From: Pelobium manganitolerans
Lineage (GTDB): Bacteria > Bacteroidota > Bacteroidia > Sphingobacteriales > Sphingobacteriaceae
Direction of reading: 5' to 3'
DNA: 64,000 nucleotides
NCBI RefSeq assembly: GCF_003609575.1
Contig: NZ_MBTA01000029.1
Span: 124,001-188,000 of the forward strand
Notes under the pieces: generated by a model
Seen by the model: the letters and a program-made list of their open reading frames with translations, nothing else
Database searches by the model: none
What the model was told of the DNA's origin: nothing
Part shown: piece by piece, positions 54,216 to 63,208 of the stretch
Position numbering within the stretch: the stretch's first letter is position 1
Layout: each line of letters opens with the position of its first letter
Program-made: the position numbers and the translations under genes

Positions 54216-55291
54216 TCAAGCGCCTTTCGGTTTTTTTATTGCTGGGACTGCCTTTTTTTGGACAAGCACAAACCAGAAAATATTCGAACGAGTTTTTGCA
54301 GATTGGCGTTGGGTCAAGGGCTTTTGGTATGGCGGGTTCTGTAGTGGCTTCTGCCGATGATGTAACATCGGGCTATTGGAACCCAGCCGGATTAACCGAG
54401 ATGCGAACAAACGCACAAGCCAGCTTAATGCACTCTGAATATTTTTCGGGCATAGCAAAATACGATTATGCTGGCTTCGCTACCTTTGTAGCAGACAATA
54501 CGGCGGTAGTTGGCGCATCGCTTATACGTTTTGGTGTTGACGATATCCCAGATACCTCAGAACTGATAGACGCCGACGGCAACATCAATTACAATAGGGT
54601 GAAATCTTTTTCTGCGGCAGATTATGCGTTTTTATTCAGTTATGCGCGCAACAAACGCAAGGAGGACAACAAAGGCTTAAGCTACGGCGCAAATGTCAAA
54701 ATCATCCACCGCAAGGTTGGCGAATATGGAAAATCTTGGGGTTTTGGAATTGATGTAGGGGCGCGTTACAAACTAAATAAATTCACTTTTGCTGCCGTTG
54801 GTCGTGATATTACCACCACCTTTAACGCTTGGAGTTATAACCCGGATAAATTTTCGAGCATTTATACAGCTACCGGAAATGATATCCCAAAAAACTCTAC
54901 CGAAACCACCATGCCCCGTTTAATCTTAGGAACGGCCTATGAGACCGACATCACTGAAAAATTCGGGATTTTGGGCGAAGTAAACCTGAACCTTACCACA
55001 GACGGGAAACGTAACGTTTTAATTGCCGCCGACCCGGTGAGTATGGATCCAACCGTTGGTATAGAAGCGAATTTTAAAAAACTTATTTTTGTAAGAAGCG
55101 GCCTGGGTAACATCCAAAAAACTACAGATTTTGATGGCAGCCAAAGCTACACTTTCCAGCCAAATCTGGGACTGGGCATAAAAATCAAAAACTTTTCTTT
55201 AGACTATGCCCTTACCAATATAGGCAACCAAGACGATGGCTTGTATAGCAACGTCTTCTCTATCCGCTTAGATTTCGACAAAAAACATTAA
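54212..55291 (+). CDS. PorV/PorQ-family outer membrane protein
   Basis: A 359-residue beta-barrel with a signal peptide (1-19, ending GQA). The start NEFLQIGVGSRAFGMAGSVVASADDVTSGYWNPAGL is the hallmark of the PorV/PorQ family (FadL-like barrels); the rest alternates strands and ends with SIRLDFDKKH. PorV carries cargo in type IX secretion; this one could be a paralogue rather than the main PorV because no other secretion gene is adjacent. It overlaps the upstream gene by 4 bases and the downstream SemiSWEET by 1 base. Confidence 0.85.
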   Translation: MIKRLSVFLLLGLPFFGQAQTRKYSNEFLQIGVGSRAFGMAGSVVASADDVTSGYWNPAGLTEMRTNAQASLMHSEYFSGIAKYDYAGFATFVADNTAVVGASLIRFGVDDIPDTSELIDADGNINYNRVKSFSAADYAFLFSYARNKRKEDNKGLSYGANVKIIHRKVGEYGKSWGFGIDVGARYKLNKFTFAAVGRDITTTFNAWSYNPDKFSSIYTATGNDIPKNSTETTMPRLILGTAYETDITEKFGILGEVNLNLTTDGKRNVLIAADPVSMDPTVGIEANFKKLIFVRSGLGNIQKTTDFDGSQSYTFQPNLGLGIKIKNFSLDYALTNIGNQDDGLYSNVFSIRLDFDKKH

Positions 55292-55548
55292 TGGAACACG
55301 CAATTACTTCAATTGGCCTTATTGCGGCCTGTTGTACCACCATATCATTTGTACCGCAAGCGCTAAAAGTTATCAAAAGCAAAAACACCGAAGGCATTTC
55401 TTTGTACATGTACATTTTGTTTGTCTCCGGTGTTAGTATGTGGTTGTGTTACGGCATCCTGATTAATGACGCGCCCGTAATTATAGCTAACGCCATAACT
55501 TTGGTTTTTGCTAGCACTATTTTATACTACAAGCTTAAATACCGCTAG
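55291..55548 (+). CDS. SemiSWEET sugar transporter
   Basis: An 85-residue membrane protein with three helices, the size of a SemiSWEET half-transporter that works as a dimer. The PQ motif (Pro22-Gln23 in SFVPQALKVIKSKNTEGISLYMY) is intact. Its ATG shares one base with the stop of the PorV-like gene (TAATG), so it is translated from the same message. Known SemiSWEETs move sucrose or glucose. Confidence 0.92.
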   Translation: MEHAITSIGLIAACCTTISFVPQALKVIKSKNTEGISLYMYILFVSGVSMWLCYGILINDAPVIIANAITLVFASTILYYKLKYR

Positions 55549-55559
55549 CAAAAGGTTTG

Positions 55560-57026
55560 TTAGATAGATGCCATATAGGGTTTAAACTTAGGCAAAAGCA
55601 ATTTATCATAACCGTAAACATCTTTAGAAGCTACTAAGCTGCCGTCGTCATTGGTCCATGCGGTGTAGTAGGAAATAAAAACCGGGATTGGATTTTTTGC
55701 CATTACCCAACGGGCATCCACTTGTTCGCCACGCGCCGCAGCTTGTGTTTCTTTAATAATTCGATCGGTTTTAGCCTTATCATTTAATAGGAAGGATGCC
55801 AGTTCCATCGGCTTTTCCACGCGTACACAACCATGGCTTACATCGCGTCTTTCTTGGTTAAACGCAGCTTTCGCTGGTGTATCATGCAGGTAAATGGCAT
55901 AATGATTTGGAAAAATAAACTTGATTTGCCCCAGCGAATTATCTGCACCTGGGTTTTGCTTAAAAGAATACTGCGAGATGTCGACATTATTCCAATCTAC
56001 ATCTGGCGAGTTAACTAGCTCTCCGTCTTTATAAGCCACCATATTTTTTGCTTCCAAGTAGTACGGATCTTTGCGAAGGCTGCTTAAAATCTCGGTAGTT
56101 GCTATACTTTTAGGGATGTTCCATACAGGGTTTACCTGCATCCTATCAATAGTTCCGCTTAATATCGGCGTTTCATGGCCGCCAGCCTCGCCAACACAAA
56201 CCTTCATCATAAAATCTGTAGTGTTGTTTTCTATCAGCCTAAGCTGAAACTCTGGAATATTCACCAACAGATATTTGCCTTTATATTCTTTAACAGGCCA
56301 ACGCAGGCGCTCTAAAGACAGATAAATCTTCAGTTTTTCATCTGCAGTTAGCTTCTTATCAGCATCTGCTTTAACATCATTAATCAGTAGGTTCATGAGG
56401 CGCTGATAATATCCGTTTTTAGGCTGGATATCTCGCAAAAACTTACCTAAATCCAATTGCTCCAACGCTTGTTGCGCTTCAATGATTTGGGGACGTTTTA
56501 CATCCACATAATAACGGCTAAGCACAGTTTTAGGGTTTACTGCACCATATTTTAAAATACCGGCGTAATTTATTAAGCCGTCGGCGCTATAAAGCTCCAG
56601 TTGGGCCAACAAAGGATAGCTATCTTCTACCTTTTTAAACTTTTTGGTTTTTACATCGCGCAGTAGCGCCGTGATTTTATCTGCGTGGAAATAATCGGGA
56701 TTAAGTCCGTGAAATTTAGCATTCAAAAAATATTGGTGCAGGGTGTCCAGCTCTCCGTTAACTAAAAAGTCGCCTAAAAGCGTTAAACCCTTATCTTCTT
56801 CTTTGTAAATTTTACTGATCCAGATGGGATCGTGCAGGTTTGGTTTTATCCGTTTATACTCGGCTTTAAAAACTTCATTATAGGCAGTAGTGTCAAAATC
56901 TTTGTACTTTTTACTTTTAAAAGCTTTGGCTAAATCGCGTCCAAATTCTTCGTGTTTGCCCTTAGAACAGGACATTGCCATAAAACACGTGACTGCTATC
57001 AACATCAATAAATTCTTTATTTTCAT
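55560..57026 (-). CDS. Murein L,D-transpeptidase (YkuD domain)
   Basis: A 488-residue envelope enzyme that cross-links peptidoglycan. The signal ends MAMSC (Cys20), which may be a lipobox. The N-terminal helical half (about 60-230) is the scaffold domain seen in WcbB/YcbB-like enzymes, with LINYAGILKYGAVNPKTVL. The catalytic domain includes LVNIPEFQLRLIEN, NPVWNIPKSIATTEI, HDTPAKAAFN and SHGCVRVEKPMEL with active Cys400 and His398. It ends close to the converging SemiSWEET gene. Confidence 0.93.
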   Translation of the reverse strand: MKIKNLLMLIAVTCFMAMSCSKGKHEEFGRDLAKAFKSKKYKDFDTTAYNEVFKAEYKRIKPNLHDPIWISKIYKEEDKGLTLLGDFLVNGELDTLHQYFLNAKFHGLNPDYFHADKITALLRDVKTKKFKKVEDSYPLLAQLELYSADGLINYAGILKYGAVNPKTVLSRYYVDVKRPQIIEAQQALEQLDLGKFLRDIQPKNGYYQRLMNLLINDVKADADKKLTADEKLKIYLSLERLRWPVKEYKGKYLLVNIPEFQLRLIENNTTDFMMKVCVGEAGGHETPILSGTIDRMQVNPVWNIPKSIATTEILSSLRKDPYYLEAKNMVAYKDGELVNSPDVDWNNVDISQYSFKQNPGADNSLGQIKFIFPNHYAIYLHDTPAKAAFNQERRDVSHGCVRVEKPMELASFLLNDKAKTDRIIKETQAAARGEQVDARWVMAKNPIPVFISYYTAWTNDDGSLVASKDVYGYDKLLLPKFKPYMASI

Positions 57027-57196
57027 GTGTGCTTTTCTATTTTAAATGGTTCAACATTATTTTGTGCTGTAAATCAACTTTGATGCCTTTTAAATGCCCA
57101 CTATCATTTTTTTTGATCCTTTTATTTTTTCAACTTAGCCATACCAACATTAATATTGGGTACACAATTTGATTTAAATCTCTAAATTTTTTTATT

Positions 57197-57511
57197 ATGA
57201 TTATCCAAGTAAATACCGACAACCACATTCAAGGAAAAGAGGAGTTGAACACCTACGTAAATAATTTGTTTAATGAAAAACTGCAACGCTTTGACAGTTA
57301 CCTAACCCGTATTGAGGTGCATTTGAGCGATGAAAACGGAGGCGGAAAAGCTGGCGCAGATGATAAAAAATGCAACATTGAGGCGCGGCTAGAAAATTTG
57401 GACCCGATATTCATCAGTTCACAGTCTGACGATATTTCGAAAGCATTGCACGATGGATTGGCGAAAATTAAACGGGCAATTGAGCATCAGCTAGACAAAG
57501 TAAAGAATTAA
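57197..57511 (+). CDS. Short-form ribosome hibernation factor (HPF/RaiA family)
   Basis: A 104-residue protein. The fold order (NTYVNNLFNEKLQRFDSYLTRIEVHLSDENG, KCNIEARLENLDPIFISSQSDDISKALHDGLAKIKRAIEHQLDK) matches HPF/RaiA, which bind the 30S subunit near the decoding site in starved cells. It lacks the C-terminal dimerisation domain of long HPF. A strong terminator follows, so it is monocistronic. Confidence 0.85.
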   Translation: MIIQVNTDNHIQGKEELNTYVNNLFNEKLQRFDSYLTRIEVHLSDENGGGKAGADDKKCNIEARLENLDPIFISSQSDDISKALHDGLAKIKRAIEHQLDKVKN

Positions 57512-57517
57512 ATGTAG

Positions 57518-57541
57518 AGAGCGCCACGGCGCTCTTTTTTT
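57518..57541 (+). terminator. Rho-independent terminator of the hibernation factor
   Basis: An 8-bp stem (AGAGCGCC with GGCGCTCT), a 2-base minimal loop and T-run 57535-57541, 6 bases after the stop. Confidence 0.9.
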
Positions 57542-57606
57542 GTGCAAAAATTAAGACGCAATAACCTAGATACTTAACAGCTGTTAATAATTAATATTGG
57601 TGTAGT

Positions 57607-57891
57607 TTGGATACGAGCGATATATTCGCCACCGAAATGCCCGTTTTACTAAGAATCAATTACCAGCGCCAGGATGTGATTTTCCAGGTGCTTACCGATA
57701 AACCTTCCTTAAAATCTGAACTCGAAGTATTTTTGGGCGGACAAAATTACCTATTTGTAAAAAGCGGCAACCAGTGGTCTTTGGCAGAAAAACACGCAAC
57801 AGAAGACTTGGATTTAGGTTTGATGGACGAGGTTTCTAGAGCCTTGGCACTTAGGTTCCGCATCAGCAGCTCGCAACACGTAAATCAATAA
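57607..57891 (+). CDS. Small hypothetical protein
   Basis: A 94-residue frame starting with TTG at 57607; an ATG at 57637 (84 residues, PVLLRINYQRQDVIFQVL) is the alternative start. The sequence is acidic with alternating strands and a helix (DLGLMDEVSRALALRF), no export signal and no membrane segment. I do not recognise the family. The good codon pattern and an isolated position between a terminator and a converging gene make it a probable real gene. Confidence 0.6.
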   Translation: MDTSDIFATEMPVLLRINYQRQDVIFQVLTDKPSLKSELEVFLGGQNYLFVKSGNQWSLAEKHATEDLDLGLMDEVSRALALRFRISSSQHVNQ

Positions 57892-57916
57892 AAATAAAAT
57901 TGTTGCAGCAAGCCAA

Positions 57917-58387
57917 TTAATACACGTTAAAAATCTTCAGGGCTTTTCCGTTAAACGTAAGCCCATCACCAGCTTGTTTTTGCAATAGCAGTTTTGCTAA
58001 AGGTGCCACATCCGATATAACAAAACAATTAACCCCTTTGCTTTTAACAGCGCCGTAAGCAATGGCAATTAGGAAACAACCTTGCGAGCTTTCTATCAAA
58101 GCCCCTTTTTCCGCAAACGTACACTCCCTCTCAAAATTAATTGCATTTAATGCGAAAAGCTGTTGCGCAACACCGGCAAGTTGGCTTTGCACGCGGTTGA
58201 TTTCTTGTTGCATCATCTCTCTGGTCGTTTCATATTTATCGCCCATGCTGCTTTTTGATTCGTTAGCAATACCATCGCGAAGTTGACCAAGCTCGGCCTG
58301 CAAATCGTTAGCTTTTTGCTGTAAAGCCTTTAAACAAATATCCCTGATTCCTGTTTTAAGAGATTTCGCATTTGTAATGGTCATCAT
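57917..58387 (-). CDS. Coiled-coil protein with GreA/GreB-like C-terminal domain
   Basis: A 156-residue cytoplasmic protein. Residues about 15-80 form a helical hairpin (KALQQKANDLQAELGQLRDG, TREMMQQEINRVQSQLAGVAQQL); the rest is a small beta domain (GALIESSQGCFLIAIAYGAVK, VNCFVISDVAPLAKLLLQKQAGD). The order resembles transcript cleavage factors GreA and GreB, including the late segment resembling SPIGKALLGKKVGD. Homologues are sometimes labelled 3-oxoacyl-ACP synthase, which the sequence does not support. The start overlaps the upstream gene by 4 bases. Confidence 0.55.
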   Translation of the reverse strand: MMTITNAKSLKTGIRDICLKALQQKANDLQAELGQLRDGIANESKSSMGDKYETTREMMQQEINRVQSQLAGVAQQLFALNAINFERECTFAEKGALIESSQGCFLIAIAYGAVKSKGVNCFVISDVAPLAKLLLQKQAGDGLTFNGKALKIFNVY

Positions 58388-58935
58388 TTTTTAAGATCTT
58401 TTTGGGCCAATAACCTCTTTGCCCGCACGGCCAAAGCCGGTGAATTAGACACCAGTTTTTGTTGTAAAATATGCTGCAGTTCATCATAAGCCCACAAATA
58501 ATGTTTAGCAAGCAATGCAATAGCGTCCATTATATTGCACTGTACCGCAACCGGAGTTTTCGGGTTTAATAACCGGTCAAAGCTGACTTCTAGGCATAAT
58601 TCAAATTGTGGCTCGCTAAATTTGCTTTGGTTGATGAGCTTTTCTTTATACAACATCAACAGCATTTTACTGTAATGCCTCTGCGCGCTAAAACCTTTAA
58701 CTATCGGATACGTAGTTAGAAATTCCCCTATCCAATCTTTAAAAACTTCAGGATAGAATAAAAGCACACGCTCCAACACCCAAGAGGCACGGAAAGCAAT
58801 TGCATCATTGTCATGTGTGCTTTGCGCTATAAGAAAAAGCACTGCTTCATCAGCAGAACCTAAATTGCGCGCCAGCTCTTCAACGGCAACTTTGCCCATT
58901 GGCTTAGCTAGTTTTTGCTCCAGTTGTTTTAACAT
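58384..58935 (-). CDS. HEAT-like helical repeat hypothetical protein
   Basis: A 183-residue all-helical protein with two or three antiparallel helix pairs (EAVLFLIAQSTHDNDAIAFRASWVLERVL, PVAVQCNIMDAIALLAKHY, NSPALAVRAKRLLAQKDL), the pattern of HEAT repeats that bind protein partners. No catalytic motif is visible. It is translationally coupled to the Gre-like gene behind it (4-base overlap). The specific family is not recognised. Confidence 0.6.
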   Translation of the reverse strand: MLKQLEQKLAKPMGKVAVEELARNLGSADEAVLFLIAQSTHDNDAIAFRASWVLERVLLFYPEVFKDWIGEFLTTYPIVKGFSAQRHYSKMLLMLYKEKLINQSKFSEPQFELCLEVSFDRLLNPKTPVAVQCNIMDAIALLAKHYLWAYDELQHILQQKLVSNSPALAVRAKRLLAQKDLKK

Positions 58936-59009
58936 GCTTAGGCGAAGATAAATATTGATGCTTGAGTTTTACGTGGTATTATGCGAAGGCAGATAAAATG
59001 TAAGCCAAC

Positions 59010-59039
59010 AAAAAACCTCTACCGCAAAAGCAGTAGAGG
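59010..59039 (-). terminator. Rho-independent terminator of the atp operon
   Basis: On the minus strand a 7-bp stem (CCTCTAC with GTAGAGG), a 10-base loop and a six-T run, 31 bases after the atpG stop. Confidence 0.9.
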
Positions 59040-59070
59040 CTTCTTTTATACTTGAACTTAAGCCCGCAAA

Positions 59071-59955
59071 TTATCCGTTAGATAATGCTGCCGCACCGCT
59101 CACAATCTCAGAAAGCTCTGTTGTAATTGCCGCTTGGCGTGCTTGGTTATAAGCTAATTTCAACGATTTTAATAATTCTCCGGCGTTATCCGTAGCCTTA
59201 TCCATCGCTGTCATCCTTGCGCCATGCTCAGAAGCGTGCGAATCTAGCACCGCTTTGTACAACTGCAGTTTGATGTTTTTCGGGATTAATTCTTCTACAA
59301 TTTCTTCTTTAGAAGGCTCCAAAATATAATCTACGCGACTAGCATTGTCATCAGTTGCGTTTTCAGATTTTGGCACCGGCAACAATTGCTCGGTAGTCAA
59401 AATTTGTACTGCCGCGTTTCTAAACTGATTGTAAACTACCTCAACTTTATCGTATTTACCATCTACAAAACCTTGCATAATGGCTTCGGTGATGGCAGAA
59501 ATATTCTGGAAGTTTAAAGCGCTGTACACTTCGTTATTGTTGCCAATTACATTGTAGCCACGCTTTTCGTAATAATCTTGCGCCTTTTTACCAATTGCCA
59601 CAATGTGCAAGTTGCCCGAAGTATGGAAAGTGTTGTATTTTTCGGAAATAAGATTATTTGTCGTTTTGATAACGTTGGTATTAAAAGCACCGGCCAAACC
59701 ACGGTTTGAGGTTACCACCACCAATAACACGTTTTTAACTTCGCGCTCTTGCGTGTATACAGAAACGCCATCTTCTAAACTTGCAGAAAGATTAGCTAAA
59801 ATTTCTTTCAGTTTATTTGCATACGGACGCAACTGGATAATTGCATTGGTAGCCCTTTTTAGCTTTGCAGCCGAAACCATTTTCATGGCTTTGGTAATCT
59901 GCTGCGTTGAGGTTACCGAGCTAATTCTATTTCTTACTTCTTTTAAGTTTGCCAT
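59071..59955 (-). CDS. atpG: F0F1 ATP synthase subunit gamma
   Basis: A 294-residue central stalk subunit that couples ring rotation to the catalytic head. It starts MANLKEVRNRISSVTSTQQITKAMKMVSAAKLKRA and ends EHGARMTAMDKATDNAGELLKSLKLAYNQARQAAITTELSEIVSGAAAL in two long helices, both typical. It is the last gene of the operon; atpD and atpC do not follow. A heptad-repeat spacer of 98 bases separates it from atpA. Confidence 0.97.
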   Translation of the reverse strand: MANLKEVRNRISSVTSTQQITKAMKMVSAAKLKRATNAIIQLRPYANKLKEILANLSASLEDGVSVYTQEREVKNVLLVVVTSNRGLAGAFNTNVIKTTNNLISEKYNTFHTSGNLHIVAIGKKAQDYYEKRGYNVIGNNNEVYSALNFQNISAITEAIMQGFVDGKYDKVEVVYNQFRNAAVQILTTEQLLPVPKSENATDDNASRVDYILEPSKEEIVEELIPKNIKLQLYKAVLDSHASEHGARMTAMDKATDNAGELLKSLKLAYNQARQAAITTELSEIVSGAAALSNG

Positions 59956-59962
59956 TGTTTAT

Positions 59963-60054
59963 TTAGATATGAGACTTGAGATTTAAGACCTGAGATGACT
60001 TTTTGGCCAACTTAGCGGGTCTCAAATCTCATATCTCCATACTCAAATCTCAAT
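59963..60054. repeat. Two inverted arms of heptad repeats between atpA and atpG
   Basis: Left arm 59963-59997: TTAGATA, TGAGACT, TGAGATT, TAAGACC, TGAGATG. Right arm 60020-60054: TCTCAAA, TCTCATA, TCTCCAT, ACTCAAA, TCTCAAT, which is the same GAGA-type heptad on the other strand. Pairing of 59978-59990 with 60018-60030 gives a 13-bp stem with one mismatch. The right arm touches the atpA stop. Confidence 0.8.
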
Positions 60055-61628
60055 TAGTATTTCGCCGATAATTCTTTAGCAACGGTTTCTAAAACGCTGG
60101 TTAAGCTATCGTCAAATTTACCTGCTTTTAAAGCGGCCAACACTTCTGGATGACGTTGCTCTAATTGCGTTGTATATTCTTGTTCAAACTCTCTAACCTT
60201 GTTAACAGGCACGTTTCTCATCAGGTTTTTAACACCTGCGTAAATGATGGCTACTTGTTTTTCAACAGATACCGGTGAAAACTGACCTTGTTTTAAGATT
60301 TCAACGTTACGTGCACCTTTGTCCAAAACCAATTTGGTTGAAGCATCTAAATCAGAACCAAACTTAGAGAAGGCCTCTAACTCGCGGTACTGCGCCTGAT
60401 CTAGCTTTAAAGTACCTGCAACCTTCTTCATTGATTTAATTTGCGCATTACCACCTACACGGGATACAGAAATACCTACGTTAATAGCCGGACGAACACC
60501 TGCGTTAAACAAGTTAGACTCCAAGAAAATCTGGCCGTCGGTAATTGAAATTACGTTGGTAGGGATGTACGCAGAAACGTCACCCGCTTGTGTTTCAATA
60601 ATAGGAAGTGCGGTTAATGAACCACCGCCTTTTACAATTGAACGGATAGACTCTGGCAAATCGTTCATTTGTTGCGCGATTGAATCGTTAGCGTTGATTT
60701 TCGCTGCTCTTTCTAACAAACGGCTGTGTAGGTAAAACACGTCACCTGGGTAAGCCTCACGGCCCGGAGGACGTTTTAACAACAAAGATACCTCGCGGTA
60801 AGCCACCGCTTGTTTAGATAAATCATCATAAACAATCAAAGCCGGGCGACCTGTATCGCGGAAATACTCGCCAATAGCAGCACCAGCAAACGGAGCATAA
60901 AATTGCATTGGCGCAGGGTCTGATGCCGAAGCAGCAACAACAATAGTATAAGCCATTGCGCCTTTTTCTTCTAACGCTTTAACAACGTTAGCAACCGTGC
61001 TTGCTTTTTGACCTACGGCAACATATATACAAAACACAGGTTTACCTGCATCGTAAAATTCTTTTTGGTTGATGATGGTATCGATACAAACCGCAGATTT
61101 ACCAGTCTGACGGTCGCCAATTACCAGTTCACGCTGGCCACGGCCAATCGGAATCATCGCATCAATAGCTTTGATACCGGTTTGTAAAGGCTCGGTTACC
61201 GGCTGACGGTAAATAACGCCTGGTGCTTTACGCTCTAAAGGCATTTCGTAAGTTTCACCAGTGATAGGCCCTTTACCATCAATAGGCTCGCCCAAAGTGT
61301 TAACCACACGGCCCAACATACCCTCACCTACTTTGATAGATGCAATACGTTTTGTACGCTTAATGGTATCACCTTCCTTAATCTCGTCAGAAGCACCCAA
61401 CAATACTACCCCAACGTTGTCTTCTTCCAAGTTCAAAACAATACCTTGCAAACCGCTCTCAAACTCAACCAGCTCACCTGCTTGTACTTTTGTTAAACCA
61501 TAAGCGCGGGCGATACCGTCACCTACTTGGAGTACAGTACCAACTTCCTCTAATTCAGTTTCTGACTTAAAGCCCGACAATTGCTGACGTAAAATTGCCG
61601 ATACTTCATCTGGTCTTACTTCTACCAT
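60054..61628 (-). CDS. atpA: F0F1 ATP synthase subunit alpha
   Basis: A 524-residue non-catalytic nucleotide-binding subunit of F1. Walker A GDRQTGKS lies at 171-178, and [29 protein letters not shown] is the conserved central segment. The start [20 protein letters not shown] and full length are normal. It follows atpH after 56 bases. Confidence 0.98.
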   Translation of the reverse strand: MVEVRPDEVSAILRQQLSGFKSETELEEVGTVLQVGDGIARAYGLTKVQAGELVEFESGLQGIVLNLEEDNVGVVLLGASDEIKEGDTIKRTKRIASIKVGEGMLGRVVNTLGEPIDGKGPITGETYEMPLERKAPGVIYRQPVTEPLQTGIKAIDAMIPIGRGQRELVIGDRQTGKSAVCIDTIINQKEFYDAGKPVFCIYVAVGQKASTVANVVKALEEKGAMAYTIVVAASASDPAPMQFYAPFAGAAIGEYFRDTGRPALIVYDDLSKQAVAYREVSLLLKRPPGREAYPGDVFYLHSRLLERAAKINANDSIAQQMNDLPESIRSIVKGGGSLTALPIIETQAGDVSAYIPTNVISITDGQIFLESNLFNAGVRPAINVGISVSRVGGNAQIKSMKKVAGTLKLDQAQYRELEAFSKFGSDLDASTKLVLDKGARNVEILKQGQFSPVSVEKQVAIIYAGVKNLMRNVPVNKVREFEQEYTTQLEQRHPEVLAALKAGKFDDSLTSVLETVAKELSAKY

Positions 61629-61684
61629 CTTTATTTATTTAAGATTTTTATTTTTAACGTTTGTTTAATGCTTTGCGCCGTTTT

Positions 61685-62233
61685 TTATGCAACAACCTTT
61701 TGCGCAAAATCTTTTTTCAGTTTTGATAAGTTGCTTGCAATGCTAGCGTCAAACTGCTTATCGCCTAAGGTGAGTACAAAACCACCTATTAAGCTCGGGT
61801 CAACCCGTGTAACCAATTTTACTTCGCCACCGGTTACCGCTTTTACTTTGTTTACAATCTCCGTTTTTGCAGTTTCGCTGAGTTCTGCGGCAGAAACAAC
61901 CTTTGCAGTAACAATGTTTTTGTATCTGTCGTATTGGTTTAAAAACTCTTTAGCAGTCCCAAATATAATATCGGCGCGGCCTTTATCCACTACAATCTTA
62001 AAAAACGAAGCAGTGATTCTGTTGATTTTTTCACCGAAAATCGCTTTCAAAATGGCGTTTTTCTTTGCCAAAGGGATAATCGGATTTTTAACTACCGCTT
62101 GCAGCTCTCTGTTAGCGCTAAGCGTTTTAACAAACAGATCCATATCGCCTTTAATCTCTTCTAGAGCGTTATTTTCTAAAGCTAAATCAAGCAAAGATTT
62201 CGCGTACCTGGATGCTACTTTTATTTCTGACAT
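61685..62233 (-). CDS. atpH: F0F1 ATP synthase subunit delta
   Basis: A 182-residue peripheral stalk subunit joining b to the F1 head. It starts EIKVASRYAKSLLDLALENNALEEIKGDM and ends DPSLIGGFVLTLGDKQFDASIASNLSKLKKDF, both standard for OSCP/delta. It sits between atpF and atpA. Confidence 0.96.
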   Translation of the reverse strand: MSEIKVASRYAKSLLDLALENNALEEIKGDMDLFVKTLSANRELQAVVKNPIIPLAKKNAILKAIFGEKINRITASFFKIVVDKGRADIIFGTAKEFLNQYDRYKNIVTAKVVSAAELSETAKTEIVNKVKAVTGGEVKLVTRVDPSLIGGFVLTLGDKQFDASIASNLSKLKKDFAQKVVA

Positions 62234-62252
62234 AATTCCAGTTGGTTTGGTA

Positions 62253-62309
62253 TTTAGTTGCTTAGTTTGTTAGGAAATGCACGCCAATAAGCCTGAAACC
62301 TAACAAACT
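62253..62309. repeat. Inverted repeat in the atpF-atpH spacer
   Basis: AGTTTGTTAGG (62264-62274) and CCTAACAAACT (62299-62309) form a perfect 11-bp inverted pair around a 24-base loop. The left part also shows three octads (TTTAGTTG, CTTAGTTT, GTTAGGAA; 62253-62276). No U-run follows, so it is not a simple terminator. Confidence 0.6.
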
Positions 62310-62321
62310 GAAAACTATATA

Positions 62322-62816
62322 CTAGTTCAATTTCACATCTTTCAACAAGTCGCTTACTAAAGCATCTTGCTTTTGTTTATCGTCAAACTGTTTGCGCAAT
62401 ACTTTCTCTGCAATATCTAAAGAAAGCGTTGCCACTTGGTTTTTAACTTCGTCTAAAGCAGCCAGTTTTTGGTTGTTGATTTCGATTTTCGCTTTCTCAA
62501 TCAAGTTAGCACCTTCCACTTGGGCAGCACTTTTTGCTTCTGCAACAATTTTATCTTTAAGCTCTTTCGCTTCTTTCAAAATTTGGTCGCGCTCTGCCCT
62601 AGCCTCTTTTAGTAAAGCTTCGTTTTCGTTTGATAAACGGGCCATCTCTTCTCTGGCCAGTTCGGCTTTGTTTAACGCATCTTCGATAGAACGCTCGCGC
62701 TCATGTATCGCACCTAAAACCGGCTTCCAAGCCAATTTTTTCAAAAGTACCAAAAGCACCAAAAACGATACTAATGTCCAAAATACTAAGCCAATGCTAG
62801 GAGTTATTAATTCCAT
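62322..62816 (-). CDS. atpF: F0F1 ATP synthase subunit b
   Basis: A 164-residue stator subunit: one N-terminal membrane helix (LVFWTLVSFLVLLVLLKKLAW, about 9-29) then a long charged coiled coil (RERSIEDALNKAELAREEMARLSNENEALLKEARAERDQ). Size and layout are normal. It lies 81 bases downstream of atpE, beyond a strong hairpin. Confidence 0.96.
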   Translation of the reverse strand: MELITPSIGLVFWTLVSFLVLLVLLKKLAWKPVLGAIHERERSIEDALNKAELAREEMARLSNENEALLKEARAERDQILKEAKELKDKIVAEAKSAAQVEGANLIEKAKIEINNQKLAALDEVKNQVATLSLDIAEKVLRKQFDDKQKQDALVSDLLKDVKLN

Positions 62817-62849
62817 TTTTGTATGATATTGTTTAAAATGTTCTTTAAA

Positions 62850-62886
62850 AAACTGAAGATTTGACCAATCGTCAAATCTTCAGTTT
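62850..62886 (-). promoter_or_regulatory. Perfect 16-bp hairpin between atpE and atpF
   Basis: Arms 62850-62865 (AAACTGAAGATTTGAC) and 62871-62886 pair perfectly around a 5-base loop. On the transcribed minus strand the stem ends in a short U-run interrupted by A. It starts 12 bases after the atpE stop. It could act as a partial terminator or as a 3' stabiliser of atpE mRNA, raising c-subunit output relative to the genes behind it. Confidence 0.8.
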
Positions 62887-62897
62887 GTTTTCAATTC

Positions 62898-63128
<231 letters not shown>

Positions 63129-63166
63129 TTATATATGATTGTTAAACAAAAGTTTCTAATAAAATA

Positions 63167-63208
63167 GAGTTTCCTTACTCTTTAATCCTTGCTCCTTGTT
63201 CTTTATTC
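63167..63208 (-). repeat. Heptad repeat (six units) directly after atpB
   Basis: On the minus strand: GAATAAA, GAACAAG, GAGCAAG, GATTAAA, GAGTAAG, GAAACTC, period 7, consensus GAnnAAG. It begins immediately after the atpB stop and lies in the atpB-atpE spacer, so it is transcribed. Confidence 0.75.

Noticed and set aside
61668-62826. Plus-strand frames opposite atpH and atpF
   Set aside because: They are Ser/Phe-rich shadows of Ala/Lys-rich ATP synthase genes and have no independent support.
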